From the NCBI GenBank assembly GCA_965659675.1, contig CBFHWY010000030.1:1-30308 (forward strand): a stretch of 30,308 nt of DNA, given 5' to 3'. Each line of letters opens with the position of its first letter. The stretch's first letter is position 1. Below are positions 7,444 through 15,988 of the stretch, piece by piece. Source of the stretch: CBFHWY01 sp965659675 (GTDB lineage Bacteria > Bacteroidota > Bacteroidia > Flavobacteriales_G > Salibacteraceae). A program made the translations under genes and the position numbers. A model generated the notes under the pieces. It was not told the DNA's origin and did no database searches. It saw nothing but the letters and a program-made list of their open reading frames with translations.

Positions 7444-9711
7444 ATGGCATTTGATATTGATATGATAAAGGAAGTTTATGCAAGATATCCGGAGCGCATT
7501 GCTGCTGCACGGAAAATCTTGAATAAACCTATGACCCTGTCTGAAAAGATTCTCTACACTCACCTTTGGGATGGTGATGCTCAGGAAGAACATGAAAGAG
7601 GAGTTTCTTACGTAAACTTTTCACCCGACCGTGTGGCCATGCAGGATGCTACGGCCCAAATGGCCTTGTTGCAATTCATGCAAGCGGGAAAAGAGCAAAC
7701 TGCAGTTCCAACAACCGTTCACGCCGATCACCTGATTCAGGCAAGAATAGGAGCAGATAAAGATCTACAGGAGTCTATCAACAAGAACAACGAGGTATTT
7801 AACTTCCTTTCGTCGGTTTCTAACAAATATGGAATAGGATTCTGGAAGCCCGGAGCAGGGATCATTCACCAGGTTGTTTTAGAAAATTATGCTTTCCCAG
7901 GTGGGATGATGATCGGTACTGACTCACACACCGTAAATGCCGGCGGACTCGGAATGGTTGCCGTTGGTGTCGGTGGTGCTGATGCCGTTGATGTCATGGC
8001 AGGGATGCCATGGGAACTCAAATGGCCAAAACTCATTGGAGTTAAACTCACTGGTAAAATGAGTGGTTGGACAGCACCTAAGGATGTTATTCTGAAGGTT
8101 GCGGGAATTCTCACCGTAAAAGGAGGAACAGGTTGTATCGTTGAATATTTTGGCGAAGGCGCTAAATCTCTTTCTGCAACTGGTAAGGGTACCATCTGTA
8201 ACATGGGTGCGGAAATAGGAGCAACCACTTCAACTTTCGGCTACGACGAGGCAATGGAAAGATATTTCAGAGCCACAGATCGCGCAGATGTTGCAGACCT
8301 GGCCAACACGGTGAAAGAACACCTGACTGGTGACGATGAAGTTTACGCTGATCCTGAAAAATATTTTGATCAGGTGATAGAAATAGACCTCTCTAGCCTT
8401 GAACCTCACTTGAATGGACCATTTTCTCCAGATATTGATACTCCAGTTTCAAAAATGAAGGAGAAGCTAAAGTCTGAAGATTGGCCTCAGGATGTGGAAT
8501 GGGGATTGATCGGATCATGTACAAACTCTTCGTATGAAGACTTGAGTCGTGCTGCTTCTGTCGCCAAACAAGCCAATGAAAAAGGATTAAAAGTAAAAGC
8601 GCAATTCGGTATTAACCCAGGTAGTGAGCAGGTAAGGTTTACCACAGACAGAGATGGCATCCTGAAAGTTTTTGAAGATGCGGATGCTACGATCTTTACC
8701 AACGCCTGTGGACCTTGTATTGGTCAATGGGCCAGATATAAGGATCCTAAAAATGCGCCAAAGAATAGCATCGTTCACTCCTTCAATAGAAACTTTGCGA
8801 AGCGGGCAGACGGAAACCCGAATACCCACGCATTTGTGGCTTCACCAGAATTGGTAGCTGCTATTGCGATTTCAGGTAGACTTGATTTCAACCCGATGAA
8901 AGACAAGCTGATCAATGATAAAGGTGAGGAGGTCATGTTGGATGAACCAACTGGTTTCGAATTGCCACCAAAGGGCTTTGCTGTTGAAGACAATGGTTAT
9001 CAAGAGCCTGCTTCAGACGGTTCAGGACTGGAGATCGTTGTTAAAGATGATTCTCAAAGACTTCAGTTGCTGACTCCTTTTGATCCATGGGATGGAGAAA
9101 ATATCACGGGCATGAAACTCCTGATCAAAGCGCAAGGAAAATGTACGACCGATCACATCTCTATGGCTGGTCCCTGGTTGAGATATAGAGGTCACCTTGA
9201 CAATATCTCCAACAACACACTTACTGGTGCCGTGAATGAATTCAACGGTGAAACCAATAAAGTCAAAAACCAGCTGACAGGAGAATATGGTGAAGTTCCA
9301 GACGTACAAAGAGCTTATAAAGCAGAAGGCATTCCAACTATTGTTGTGGGTGACTCTAATTACGGAGAAGGCTCTTCCAGAGAGCATGCTGCAATGCAAC
9401 CCAGACACCTCGGAGTGAGAGCCGTACTGGTTAAATCATTCGCGCGAATTCACGAAACAAACCTTAAAAAACAAGGTATGTTGGGACTGACATTTGTTAA
9501 TGAGAATGATTACGACAAGATTCAGGAGGACGATGTATTTAACTTCTTAGACCTGAATGAATTCGCTCCAGGTAAGAATATCAACATAGAGGTAGTACAC
9601 GCAGATGGGTCAAAAGATGTGATAGAAACCGCTCATACTTATAATCAAAGTCAGATCAACTGGTTCAAAGCGGGCTCAGCCCTGAACTTGATCAAGAAGC
9701 AAAACGCCTGA
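7444..9711 (+). CDS. Aconitate hydratase (mitochondrial-type aconitase)
   Basis: Interconverts citrate and isocitrate in the TCA cycle, using a [4Fe-4S] cluster in the cytoplasm. The 755-residue length and sequence follow the mitochondrial aconitase type found in Bacteroidota, not the ~890-residue AcnA or the AcnB type. Cluster ligands are Cys359 (GSCTNSS) and Cys422 and Cys425 (ACGPCIGQW). Active-site segments include IGTDSHTVNAGG at 157-168 and the swivel-domain motif GDSNYGEGSSREHAA at 636-650, with catalytic Ser644 and substrate-binding Arg646. The ATG at 7444 is preceded by AAAAGGAAGAAA, one of the best ribosome-binding sites in the window. The gene is monocistronic here. The next gene converges one base beyond its stop. 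Confidence 0.97.
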   Translation: MAFDIDMIKEVYARYPERIAAARKILNKPMTLSEKILYTHLWDGDAQEEHERGVSYVNFSPDRVAMQDATAQMALLQFMQAGKEQTAVPTTVHADHLIQARIGADKDLQESINKNNEVFNFLSSVSNKYGIGFWKPGAGIIHQVVLENYAFPGGMMIGTDSHTVNAGGLGMVAVGVGGADAVDVMAGMPWELKWPKLIGVKLTGKMSGWTAPKDVILKVAGILTVKGGTGCIVEYFGEGAKSLSATGKGTICNMGAEIGATTSTFGYDEAMERYFRATDRADVADLANTVKEHLTGDDEVYADPEKYFDQVIEIDLSSLEPHLNGPFSPDIDTPVSKMKEKLKSEDWPQDVEWGLIGSCTNSSYEDLSRAASVAKQANEKGLKVKAQFGINPGSEQVRFTTDRDGILKVFEDADATIFTNACGPCIGQWARYKDPKNAPKNSIVHSFNRNFAKRADGNPNTHAFVASPELVAAIAISGRLDFNPMKDKLINDKGEEVMLDEPTGFELPPKGFAVEDNGYQEPASDGSGLEIVVKDDSQRLQLLTPFDPWDGENITGMKLLIKAQGKCTTDHISMAGPWLRYRGHLDNISNNTLTGAVNEFNGETNKVKNQLTGEYGEVPDVQRAYKAEGIPTIVVGDSNYGEGSSREHAAMQPRHLGVRAVLVKSFARIHETNLKKQGMLGLTFVNENDYDKIQEDDVFNFLDLNEFAPGKNINIEVVHADGSKDVIETAHTYNQSQINWFKAGSALNLIKKQNA

Positions 9712-9712
9712 T

Positions 9713-10879
9713 CTAATCGAGGAAGATCCTGATCGCTCGCTCGTCGAGCATCAAAATATATATACCCTGATGACTGGATAATAGATCTATCGTCAGGGTA
9801 TTTTTTTGGATATATCTGTGCTCTATGGGAATAGCCCTACCGGCAAGATCCAAGATCCTGATCTCCCTGAATTGATCACCCTGATGCTCTACTGAAATAC
9901 TCTGGTCGTTCACTAGAACTGATTTCAGTTCAGAAAGATCCTTGGAGGGCTTATCATCACCCAAAGGTCGTTCTGCTCTGATCAAAAAAGAGATATCCGC
10001 GTGATAGATCCCAAGAGAACTCGCCCACAAGGTGCCGGGTTTGAACTTCTTTCTCCAAAAGCTCCAATTCGCATCGTAACGGATCTCAGGGGTCACGATC
10101 AGGGCATTGTTGTAGAAGCCTTTTTCTATGATAGGTTCGTCGTCGCGCACCTCAAACATGGAGAAGGAATTGATCTTTCTCCTCAAAGGAATCGAAGAAT
10201 AAGGATCTAAGGTGTCTCCAGTCAAATAAGGATTGATCGGAAAATAGGTCATTACCACTGCAGCTCTCTCCCCTGCTTCCATGTCCCATTCAACTGGAAA
10301 TTTAAGCACTTTGGGCTCTCCCCTTCCTGTACTGTCTTCTGTTTCCAGGAAATAGGTGAACTCCTTATCTGCTCTTGCACCTCTCCTCAAAATAGGGTCG
10401 TAGCCCACACTGGCATAACTGCAGTTACTTGCCCAGTTTGGGTCTTCAACGAGGTCCAGCTTAGCGCCCCTATACAATTGAACCACCAATAGGTCGGGTA
10501 AACTGTCGATGTGCCTGAAGTATCGATAGTAAATGGCGAGTGAATCCAAATGATATGATCTGCTACTATCCAGGTTGAGTTCTTTGCGTTCAAATAGGGG
10601 TGCATATGGATCGATCACCTGCCCTACGGAATGCTTGGCGACCTTGTCGTAGCCATTATCGAATTCGAGCCAAACAGTAGTATCGGGGAAGATCGGGGTA
10701 GAAAAATGACTGCGTTCTTCAGCCTCTTCGCTGATCAGTTTTGCATAATTATACCAGGCCCTTAAACTCGTCCCGTTCTGCACCTTCTCATTTTCATTCA
10801 AAATATTTGGAGCCACCTCCTGAGAGGATACTCCCAGAGACAACACCACAAATACAAGAGTGAAAAAGCAGGCTTTCAT
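9713..10879 (-). CDS. Secreted protein of unknown function with a possible degenerate T9SS sorting domain
   Basis: Not recognised as a known family. With the ATG at 10879 the 388-residue product starts with a clear signal peptide (MKACFFTLVFVVLSLGVSSQ). The middle is a mixed-strand region rich in Asp, Tyr and Trp. The last ~75 residues (VRD... to IRILDLAGR, then LTIDLLSSHQGIYILMLDERAIRIFLD) follow the strand order of a T9SS C-terminal sorting domain, but without the usual YPNP start, so the assignment is tentative. If correct, it would be secreted through the outer membrane. A GTG at 10900 would add seven residues, but a perfect -7 box overlaps those codons, so the ATG at 10879 is chosen. The gene converges on aconitase with a one-base gap. 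Confidence 0.65.
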   Translation of the reverse strand: MKACFFTLVFVVLSLGVSSQEVAPNILNENEKVQNGTSLRAWYNYAKLISEEAEERSHFSTPIFPDTTVWLEFDNGYDKVAKHSVGQVIDPYAPLFERKELNLDSSRSYHLDSLAIYYRYFRHIDSLPDLLVVQLYRGAKLDLVEDPNWASNCSYASVGYDPILRRGARADKEFTYFLETEDSTGRGEPKVLKFPVEWDMEAGERAAVVMTYFPINPYLTGDTLDPYSSIPLRRKINSFSMFEVRDDEPIIEKGFYNNALIVTPEIRYDANWSFWRKKFKPGTLWASSLGIYHADISFLIRAERPLGDDKPSKDLSELKSVLVNDQSISVEHQGDQFREIRILDLAGRAIPIEHRYIQKNTLTIDLLSSHQGIYILMLDERAIRIFLD

Positions 10880-10885
10880 GAAGTG

Positions 10886-10893
10886 CAAAGATA
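10886..10893 (-). promoter_or_regulatory. -7 box (TATCTTTG) six bases before the secreted-protein start
   Basis: An exact TANNTTTG match on the minus strand ends 6 bases before the ATG at 10879. Transcription would start within a few bases of the ATG. No convincing TTTG is found at -33. Confidence 0.45.
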
Positions 10894-10991
10894 TACTCAC
10901 CAGCTAAGCTAACTCCTTTTCCGTCTATTCGGTTGGGTCGCACCGCACAATGGTCAAAGCAAACAATCGGGTAATCAAGGCGTTTTAAGTT

Positions 10992-10999
10992 TATATTTG
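10992..10999 (+). promoter_or_regulatory. -7 box (TATATTTG) five bases before the GTG start at 11005
   Basis: An exact TANNTTTG match ends 5 bases before the GTG. The mRNA would be leaderless or nearly so. It lies divergent to the -7 box at 10886-10893, with about 100 bases shared between the two promoters. Confidence 0.45.
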
Positions 11000-11004
11000 C
11001 TATA

Positions 11005-11847
11005 GTGCGGAAATTGTATTCCTACATATTGGTGTTCTTGCTTTTCTGCAGTGGCCTGATGGCCCAGGAAGCATCAACCGACATCAAAACCATCTACAAA
11101 AAAGAGGTTTATGGTGGCGCGTTCATCCATACACAAGGTTATGGAGCGAATCTGCGTCAAGCGAAATTCGTTACGGTCGACCTAAAGAACATCCTCTCTT
11201 TGGAAGTGACCAACATGAAACACGCCAAAGAATTTAAAACCTACAATCCTTACTATGATGATCGCAGAGGTTTTGTTTACGGAAAGCAGAATAGTCTGAC
11301 GATGTTAAAACCTTCCATTGGAAGGCAGCATGTCCATTTCCAGAAACTTGCAAAGCGTGGGGTTCAGATCTCATCGATCTACATGGGAGGAATTTCTCTG
11401 GGGATCGTAAAGCCCGTTTATCTCGTCATTGTTAAACCTGCCGGAACAGGCGGAGATGCAAGAAGAGAGGTATTGGAGAAATACAATGAGTTTGAACACG
11501 ACATTTCAATGATCAAAGGCCGGGGGCCANNNNNNNNNNNNNNNNNNNNNNNNNNNNNNNNNNNNNNNNNNNNNNNNNNNNNNNNNNNNNNNNNNNNNNN
11601 NNNNNNNNNNNNNNNNNNNNNNNNNNNNAAAGGTCTGGAAGAATCCGTCATCAACCCTGCCTTAAGCCTTAAATACGCGCTGAATTTTGAATATGCGCCG
11701 GTGGAAGAGAGTTATACCGCTCTTGAGGTGGGGATGAATTTTGATCTTTTTTACCAGCCAGTAAGGATCATGGTCTTCGACAATGATCAAAGAGCCTTTT
11801 TAACTTTGTATGCTAATTTGCAATTCGGAAAAAAATACCTGAGATAG
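11005..11847 (+). CDS. Outer-membrane or periplasmic protein of unknown function, interrupted by an assembly gap
   Basis: The frame encodes 280 residues, including 33 unknown ones. A signal peptide (MRKLYSYILVFLLFCSGLMAQ) is followed by alternating hydrophobic strands and an aromatic-rich C-terminal third (YAPVEESYTALEVGMNFDLFYQPV... LTLYANLQFGKKYLR), which suggests an outer-membrane beta-barrel. I do not recognise a named family. A GTG start at 11005 is needed to include the signal peptide. It follows a perfect -7 box by 5 bases. Bases 11530-11628 are N (99 bases), and the frame is open on both sides only if the true gap length is a multiple of three. lipA starts 9 bases after the stop, so the two are probably co-transcribed. 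Confidence 0.7.
   Translation: MRKLYSYILVFLLFCSGLMAQEASTDIKTIYKKEVYGGAFIHTQGYGANLRQAKFVTVDLKNILSLEVTNMKHAKEFKTYNPYYDDRRGFVYGKQNSLTMLKPSIGRQHVHFQKLAKRGVQISSIYMGGISLGIVKPVYLVIVKPAGTGGDARREVLEKYNEFEHDISMIKGRGPXXXXXXXXXXXXXXXXXXXXXXXXXXXXXXXXXKGLEESVINPALSLKYALNFEYAPVEESYTALEVGMNFDLFYQPVRIMVFDNDQRAFLTLYANLQFGKKYLR
11530..11628. other. Assembly gap (99 N)
   Basis: A run of 99 undetermined bases lies inside the gene at 11005-11847, just after the G/C-rich sequence CGGGGGCC. Its length equals 33 codons and keeps the frame, but the true number of missing bases is unknown. Confidence 0.99.
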
Positions 11848-11856
11848 TTACGAGGA

Positions 11857-12759
11857 ATGAGTGAAGTATTGGAAAAAGTAGAGGAGAAGATCAAACCGGG
11901 AGAATTAAACTCACTTGGCTTTAAGCGCAAACCTTCATGGTTGCGAGTGAAACTCCCAACAGGAGAAGAGTACAAGAAGGTCAGAGAGATCGTATCTGAA
12001 CACAAACTCCACACCATTTGCGAAAGTGGAAATTGTCCGAATATGGGAGAATGTTGGGGGGCAGGAACAGCCACTTTCATGATCCTGGGGAATATTTGCA
12101 CCCGTTCATGCGGTTTTTGTTCAGTGGCCACGGGCAGACCAGATAATGTTGACCCTTTTGAGCCCCTTCGCGTAGCGAAATCAGTTAAACTGATGAGCGT
12201 AAAGCATTGTGTGATCACTTCCGTTGACCGCGATGACCTGAAGGATGGTGGATCCATTGTTTGGGCCGAAACCGTGAAGGCAGTGAGAAGACTAAGTCCT
12301 GAAACGACGCTTGAAACGCTGATCCCAGATTTTAAGGGGAAATGGGACAACCTGCAAAGGGTGATCGATGTCGCACCTGAGATCGTAAGTCATAATTTGG
12401 AAACGGTGAGAAGACTGACCAGAGAAGTGCGCATCCAGGCAAAGTATGATCGCAGTTTGGAAGTATTGTATCGCCTGAAAAAAGGCGGAATGAAAACAAA
12501 ATCGGGTGTAATGCTAGGTTTGGGAGAAACAGAGGATGAGGTGATCGAGACCATGGACGACCTTCGCTCAGTGGGCGTGGATATCCTAACCCTTGGTCAA
12601 TACCTTCAGCCCACCCCAAAGCATTTACCGGTGCAGGAGTTCATCCACCCTGAAAAATTTGCTGAATACAAAGAAATTGGATTGGAGAAAGGATTTCGTT
12701 TTGTGGAAAGCGGTCCGCTCGTTCGCTCATCATATCATGCCGAAAAACATCTTTTCTGA
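11857..12759 (+). CDS. lipA: Lipoyl synthase
   Basis: Radical-SAM enzyme that inserts two sulfur atoms into octanoyl groups on lipoyl domains of 2-oxoacid dehydrogenases and the glycine cleavage H protein. The 300-residue protein has both [4Fe-4S] cluster motifs. The auxiliary cluster is CESGNCPNMGEC with Cys55, Cys60 and Cys66. The radical-SAM cluster is CTRSCGFC with Cys81, Cys85 and Cys88. The C-terminal RSSYHAEK at 290-297 contains the conserved Ser292 that ligates the auxiliary cluster. The ATG at 11857 follows ACGAGGA, an acceptable ribosome-binding site. It lies 9 bases after the upstream membrane-protein gene. No lipB is present in the window. No terminator hairpin is evident after the stop. 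Confidence 0.98.
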   Translation: MSEVLEKVEEKIKPGELNSLGFKRKPSWLRVKLPTGEEYKKVREIVSEHKLHTICESGNCPNMGECWGAGTATFMILGNICTRSCGFCSVATGRPDNVDPFEPLRVAKSVKLMSVKHCVITSVDRDDLKDGGSIVWAETVKAVRRLSPETTLETLIPDFKGKWDNLQRVIDVAPEIVSHNLETVRRLTREVRIQAKYDRSLEVLYRLKKGGMKTKSGVMLGLGETEDEVIETMDDLRSVGVDILTLGQYLQPTPKHLPVQEFIHPEKFAEYKEIGLEKGFRFVESGPLVRSSYHAEKHLF

Positions 12760-12864
12760 TAGAAATCGAACCTTTAGATAAAATGACTGTCCTATTATCA
12801 AATGCTAAAAAAAGACAGGCATTTTCTTAATATATTGCAACACTTTTTGAAAGAAAACAGACTT

Positions 12865-15800
12865 ATGAAATCAATTTGGAAATTAGGACTAGGATTTGCA
12901 GTAATCGGCTTGATCGCGATCAGCCTTTCATTCTTTTCTAAAAGTCCTTCATCAAGCTACACTCCAAGACAAGATAGTGAGCAGTCTAATGACATCAATG
13001 GCGCCCTCGATTGGTATACCATGATGCGAAGTGAAGTGAACACAGGTAAGATCAACTATGAATTGATCGACCAGGTAAGAGATCAGATTAGAAGAGTTGA
13101 TGCTGCAAAAAGAGGAGCATCAAATCTGAGATACTCTTTTATGGGTCCATCTAACGTTGGAGGTAGAACCCGCGCCATTTTGGTGGATATGGATGATTCC
13201 CAAAGACTTTATGCTGCTGGTGTTTCAGGAGGTCTGTTTATTAGCGATAATGGAGGTAATACCTGGACCACCGATTGGTCTTTTAAAGAATCACTTTTGA
13301 TCAGTTCCATTTGCCAAACTTTGAATGGCGACATTTACATGGGAACGGGTTGTAGCCACGAACAAGGCAGACAAGGTGGAGGACCTGGCGCACCAGGAGT
13401 TGGGGTATATAAGTCTACAGATAAAGGTGAAACCTGGACACTACTTGAGTCTACAGAAACCTGGAATGAGGTGAACCACCTGGAGGCACACCCGACTCAG
13501 GAAGGAGTTGTTTTTGCAGCTACAGGAAATGGCTTGAGAGTTTCTCAAGATGGAGGAGCAAGTTGGGAGAATCCTATGTATGTAGATCCAAGTTGTACCA
13601 TTCCAAGGTCTGGAGAGTGTCAGCACGTACAATTCAATTCTGATGGTAGCCGCGTTTTTGTGGGTATGAACGGAACCATGTTCCAATCAGATGCTCCATT
13701 GAGTTCATGTACATACGAAGCAGTTGGTGCTCCATTCCCAGGTTCTTCTGAAAGAATTATGATCGCTACAACAGTAGCCGATGACAATATTGTTTACGCA
13801 GGATGTATCAACCCGGCAAATGCTGCACTTTATGACTTATATCATTCTAAAGATGGTGGAGACACCTGGGCATCAATGGATCCTAATGTACCTAGATCAA
13901 GTCCAAACTACGACCACTTTGGAGAAAGTAGAGGATATGGCCAGGGATGGTACGACTTCTCATTTGCTGCTTCTCCTGCTGATGCTAACATCCTTTTTGT
14001 AGGTGGTGTTCAAATGTGGAGATACGATGGAAACTGGACACTGGCTGCTGCTGGTGGAGGGCGATTCGGAATGCATGTGGACCACCACACCATTGCATAT
14101 GATCCCAACGACCCCAATGTGGTTTATTTTGGTCATGATGGCGGTATTTCCAAATCATTGGATGGTGGTTATACCTTCTTCGATATGGATAACATGTACC
14201 AAACCACACAATTCTACGGCATAGACATGACGACAGATGGAGTTGTGATGGGAGGAACGCAGGATAACGGAAACCTCGTTGTAGACCCTTCTGTATTCGG
14301 AACTCCAGACTTCGCCTTCAGTGTAAGTAATCAGGGAGTCACCAATGGAGATGGTTTTGATGTTGAGATTTCAAACATCGTTGATGCCAAATTTACCACA
14401 GCACAAAGCAGTTCTGCCGGAAGGTCTAGAATCATGGACTCGCAAGGAGCAGGAATTGTAGATACTACAGATGGAACAGGTTTATTTAATACGGTGATCA
14501 AGCTATGGGAATCTGACAACGATATTTATAGCAGAGACTCAATTACCTTCACCGTTGATACAAGCGATCAGGTATTTGCCGTTGCAAACGGATCTCAGAA
14601 GCAATTTACAGGAACTATTGAGCCTGAGCAGGCAAGTGCCGAAGTGGTCTACAACTCCGTATATGTGAGTGCTGGAGTAGCTCGAGCAAATGATTTTGAT
14701 GGAGATGGAATCCTTGAAGGAGACGGAACGGGAACAGTTGATCCAGCCACAGGAGTGGTTTCTGTAACATGGGATGTTACCCCTCCAACCAATACGCAAA
14801 TCAAGATTCACTATACCGCAAACTACAAAGCGGGTGAAGTATTAAATCTCTTGAGTAATACAGAAAACTTACCAGTGAGACATGTCTTGAAATTTGATAT
14901 TGGTCCTGGAGATCAATTAAAAGTTCAGGATCCTGTTCAATCTTTATTGGCATTGAATACGGGATGGAATCCGAGTACACAGCAAGCTGCTAGTGGTGTG
15001 ATGGTAACTCGAAATGCGCTTCGTTTTAATGAAGATATTCGATGGACTTTCATTCCGGGTACACGTCAGGCAACCTGCATGGAGTTCTCGCCAGATGGAA
15101 GACACCTCTACATTGGAAGTGGGAACGGTGTTCAACGTGTTTCAGGAATGGAGAACATTTATTACCCAATGAACAATCAAGATGTTGCCAATGCAGTATC
15201 GGTCACTTCCATTTACAATGGAGGTCCGGTTTCAGGCATTTCCATTAACCCAGCAGACCCAAGTCAGATGTTGGTTGCTTTAGGGCAATATGGTAGAAAC
15301 ACAAATATCGTTGAGCTGAATAATATTGAGAACAGAACGTCTGCTGATGCGGGCAGAAGTGTTCAGGGAGACCTTCCTGCTATGCCGGTATTTGATCCTG
15401 AGTATAATGTGAATAATCCAAAACAAGTTGTGATCGGTACAGATTTCGGGGTATATGCCACAGAGGATATCACACAAGTACCTACAGAATGGACACACGA
15501 AGTAACTGGATTTGCTCACGTACCTGTTTACGATGTGCGACAGCAACAGTATGATGGTGCGAGTAACTACGGAACTTTCTACTTCGGCACACACGGTCGC
15601 GGTATCTGGAAGTCGGAAAGTTTAGTTGGACAGATCGAGCATGATAACTTCAATGATGAAGCTTTCATTGGTGATCTTTCTATCTATCCTAATCCAATGG
15701 TAAATAGTGGAACGATCGGGTTGAATAGCAATAAAGCCAAAGAGCTCGACATGAGGATCTACAATATCAAAGGAGATCTTGTGAAGTTCGTTCAGGATGT

Positions 15801-15924
15801 TCCCATTCAGGAGGGAAGAAATGAGATTCCTCTGAATGTGAGTATGCTTAAGCCTGGTGCTTATATCATTAGCCTTGAAAACGATTCGGAGAGAAGCGTT
15901 TCCAAGTTCATGGTAAGCCGATAA
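12865..15924 (+). CDS. Large T9SS-exported protein with Asp-box (sortilin-like) beta-propeller
   Basis: From the ATG at 12865 the product has 1019 residues. An N-terminal hydrophobic segment (about 6-25) acts as a signal peptide or anchor. Five Asp-box motifs (S-x-D-x-G-x-x-W/F) lie at about 127-134 (SDNGGNTW), 184-191, 227-234, 328-335 and 431-438, which mark the VPS10/BNR type of propeller. The segment from about 480 to 720 lacks these motifs and includes an acidic loop DFDGDGILEGDG at 610-621 that looks like a calcium-binding site. Propeller-like sequence resumes around 735-915. Residues 936-1019 (LSIYPNPMV ... VSKFMVSR) form a T9SS type A sorting domain. The protein is probably secreted or held on the cell surface. 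Its ligand is unknown. The frame can be extended to an ATG at 12802, but that places 21 charged residues before the signal segment. Confidence 0.88.
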   Translation: MKSIWKLGLGFAVIGLIAISLSFFSKSPSSSYTPRQDSEQSNDINGALDWYTMMRSEVNTGKINYELIDQVRDQIRRVDAAKRGASNLRYSFMGPSNVGGRTRAILVDMDDSQRLYAAGVSGGLFISDNGGNTWTTDWSFKESLLISSICQTLNGDIYMGTGCSHEQGRQGGGPGAPGVGVYKSTDKGETWTLLESTETWNEVNHLEAHPTQEGVVFAATGNGLRVSQDGGASWENPMYVDPSCTIPRSGECQHVQFNSDGSRVFVGMNGTMFQSDAPLSSCTYEAVGAPFPGSSERIMIATTVADDNIVYAGCINPANAALYDLYHSKDGGDTWASMDPNVPRSSPNYDHFGESRGYGQGWYDFSFAASPADANILFVGGVQMWRYDGNWTLAAAGGGRFGMHVDHHTIAYDPNDPNVVYFGHDGGISKSLDGGYTFFDMDNMYQTTQFYGIDMTTDGVVMGGTQDNGNLVVDPSVFGTPDFAFSVSNQGVTNGDGFDVEISNIVDAKFTTAQSSSAGRSRIMDSQGAGIVDTTDGTGLFNTVIKLWESDNDIYSRDSITFTVDTSDQVFAVANGSQKQFTGTIEPEQASAEVVYNSVYVSAGVARANDFDGDGILEGDGTGTVDPATGVVSVTWDVTPPTNTQIKIHYTANYKAGEVLNLLSNTENLPVRHVLKFDIGPGDQLKVQDPVQSLLALNTGWNPSTQQAASGVMVTRNALRFNEDIRWTFIPGTRQATCMEFSPDGRHLYIGSGNGVQRVSGMENIYYPMNNQDVANAVSVTSIYNGGPVSGISINPADPSQMLVALGQYGRNTNIVELNNIENRTSADAGRSVQGDLPAMPVFDPEYNVNNPKQVVIGTDFGVYATEDITQVPTEWTHEVTGFAHVPVYDVRQQQYDGASNYGTFYFGTHGRGIWKSESLVGQIEHDNFNDEAFIGDLSIYPNPMVNSGTIGLNSNKAKELDMRIYNIKGDLVKFVQDVPIQEGRNEIPLNVSMLKPGAYIISLENDSERSVSKFMVSR

Positions 15925-15946
15925 TTAACTAAGATTTAAACAAAGG

Positions 15947-15976
15947 AAAGGCTGTCACAATGTGATGGCCTTTTTT
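15947..15976 (+). terminator. Intrinsic terminator after the T9SS protein gene
   Basis: AAAGGCTGTCACA at 15947-15959 pairs with TGTGATGGCCTTT at 15961-15973, using two G:T pairs, and is followed by a T run. It lies about 20 bases after the stop codon. The T run continues directly into the -7 box of gapA. Confidence 0.8.
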
Positions 15977-15983
15977 ATTTTTG
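15976..15983 (+). promoter_or_regulatory. -7 box (TATTTTTG) of gapA, fused to the preceding terminator
   Basis: An exact TANNTTTG match begins in the T run of the terminator and ends 5 bases before the gapA ATG at 15989. The expected -33 region falls within the terminator hairpin, where no TTTG is seen. Initiation would give a leaderless or near-leaderless gapA mRNA. Confidence 0.45.
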
Positions 15984-15988
15984 GAACT

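Noticed and set aside
15962..15988. Upstream GTG start giving gapA nine extra residues
   Set aside because: The GTG lies in the terminator hairpin, the added peptide (MMAFFIFGT) is not part of the family, and the -7 box lies downstream of it.
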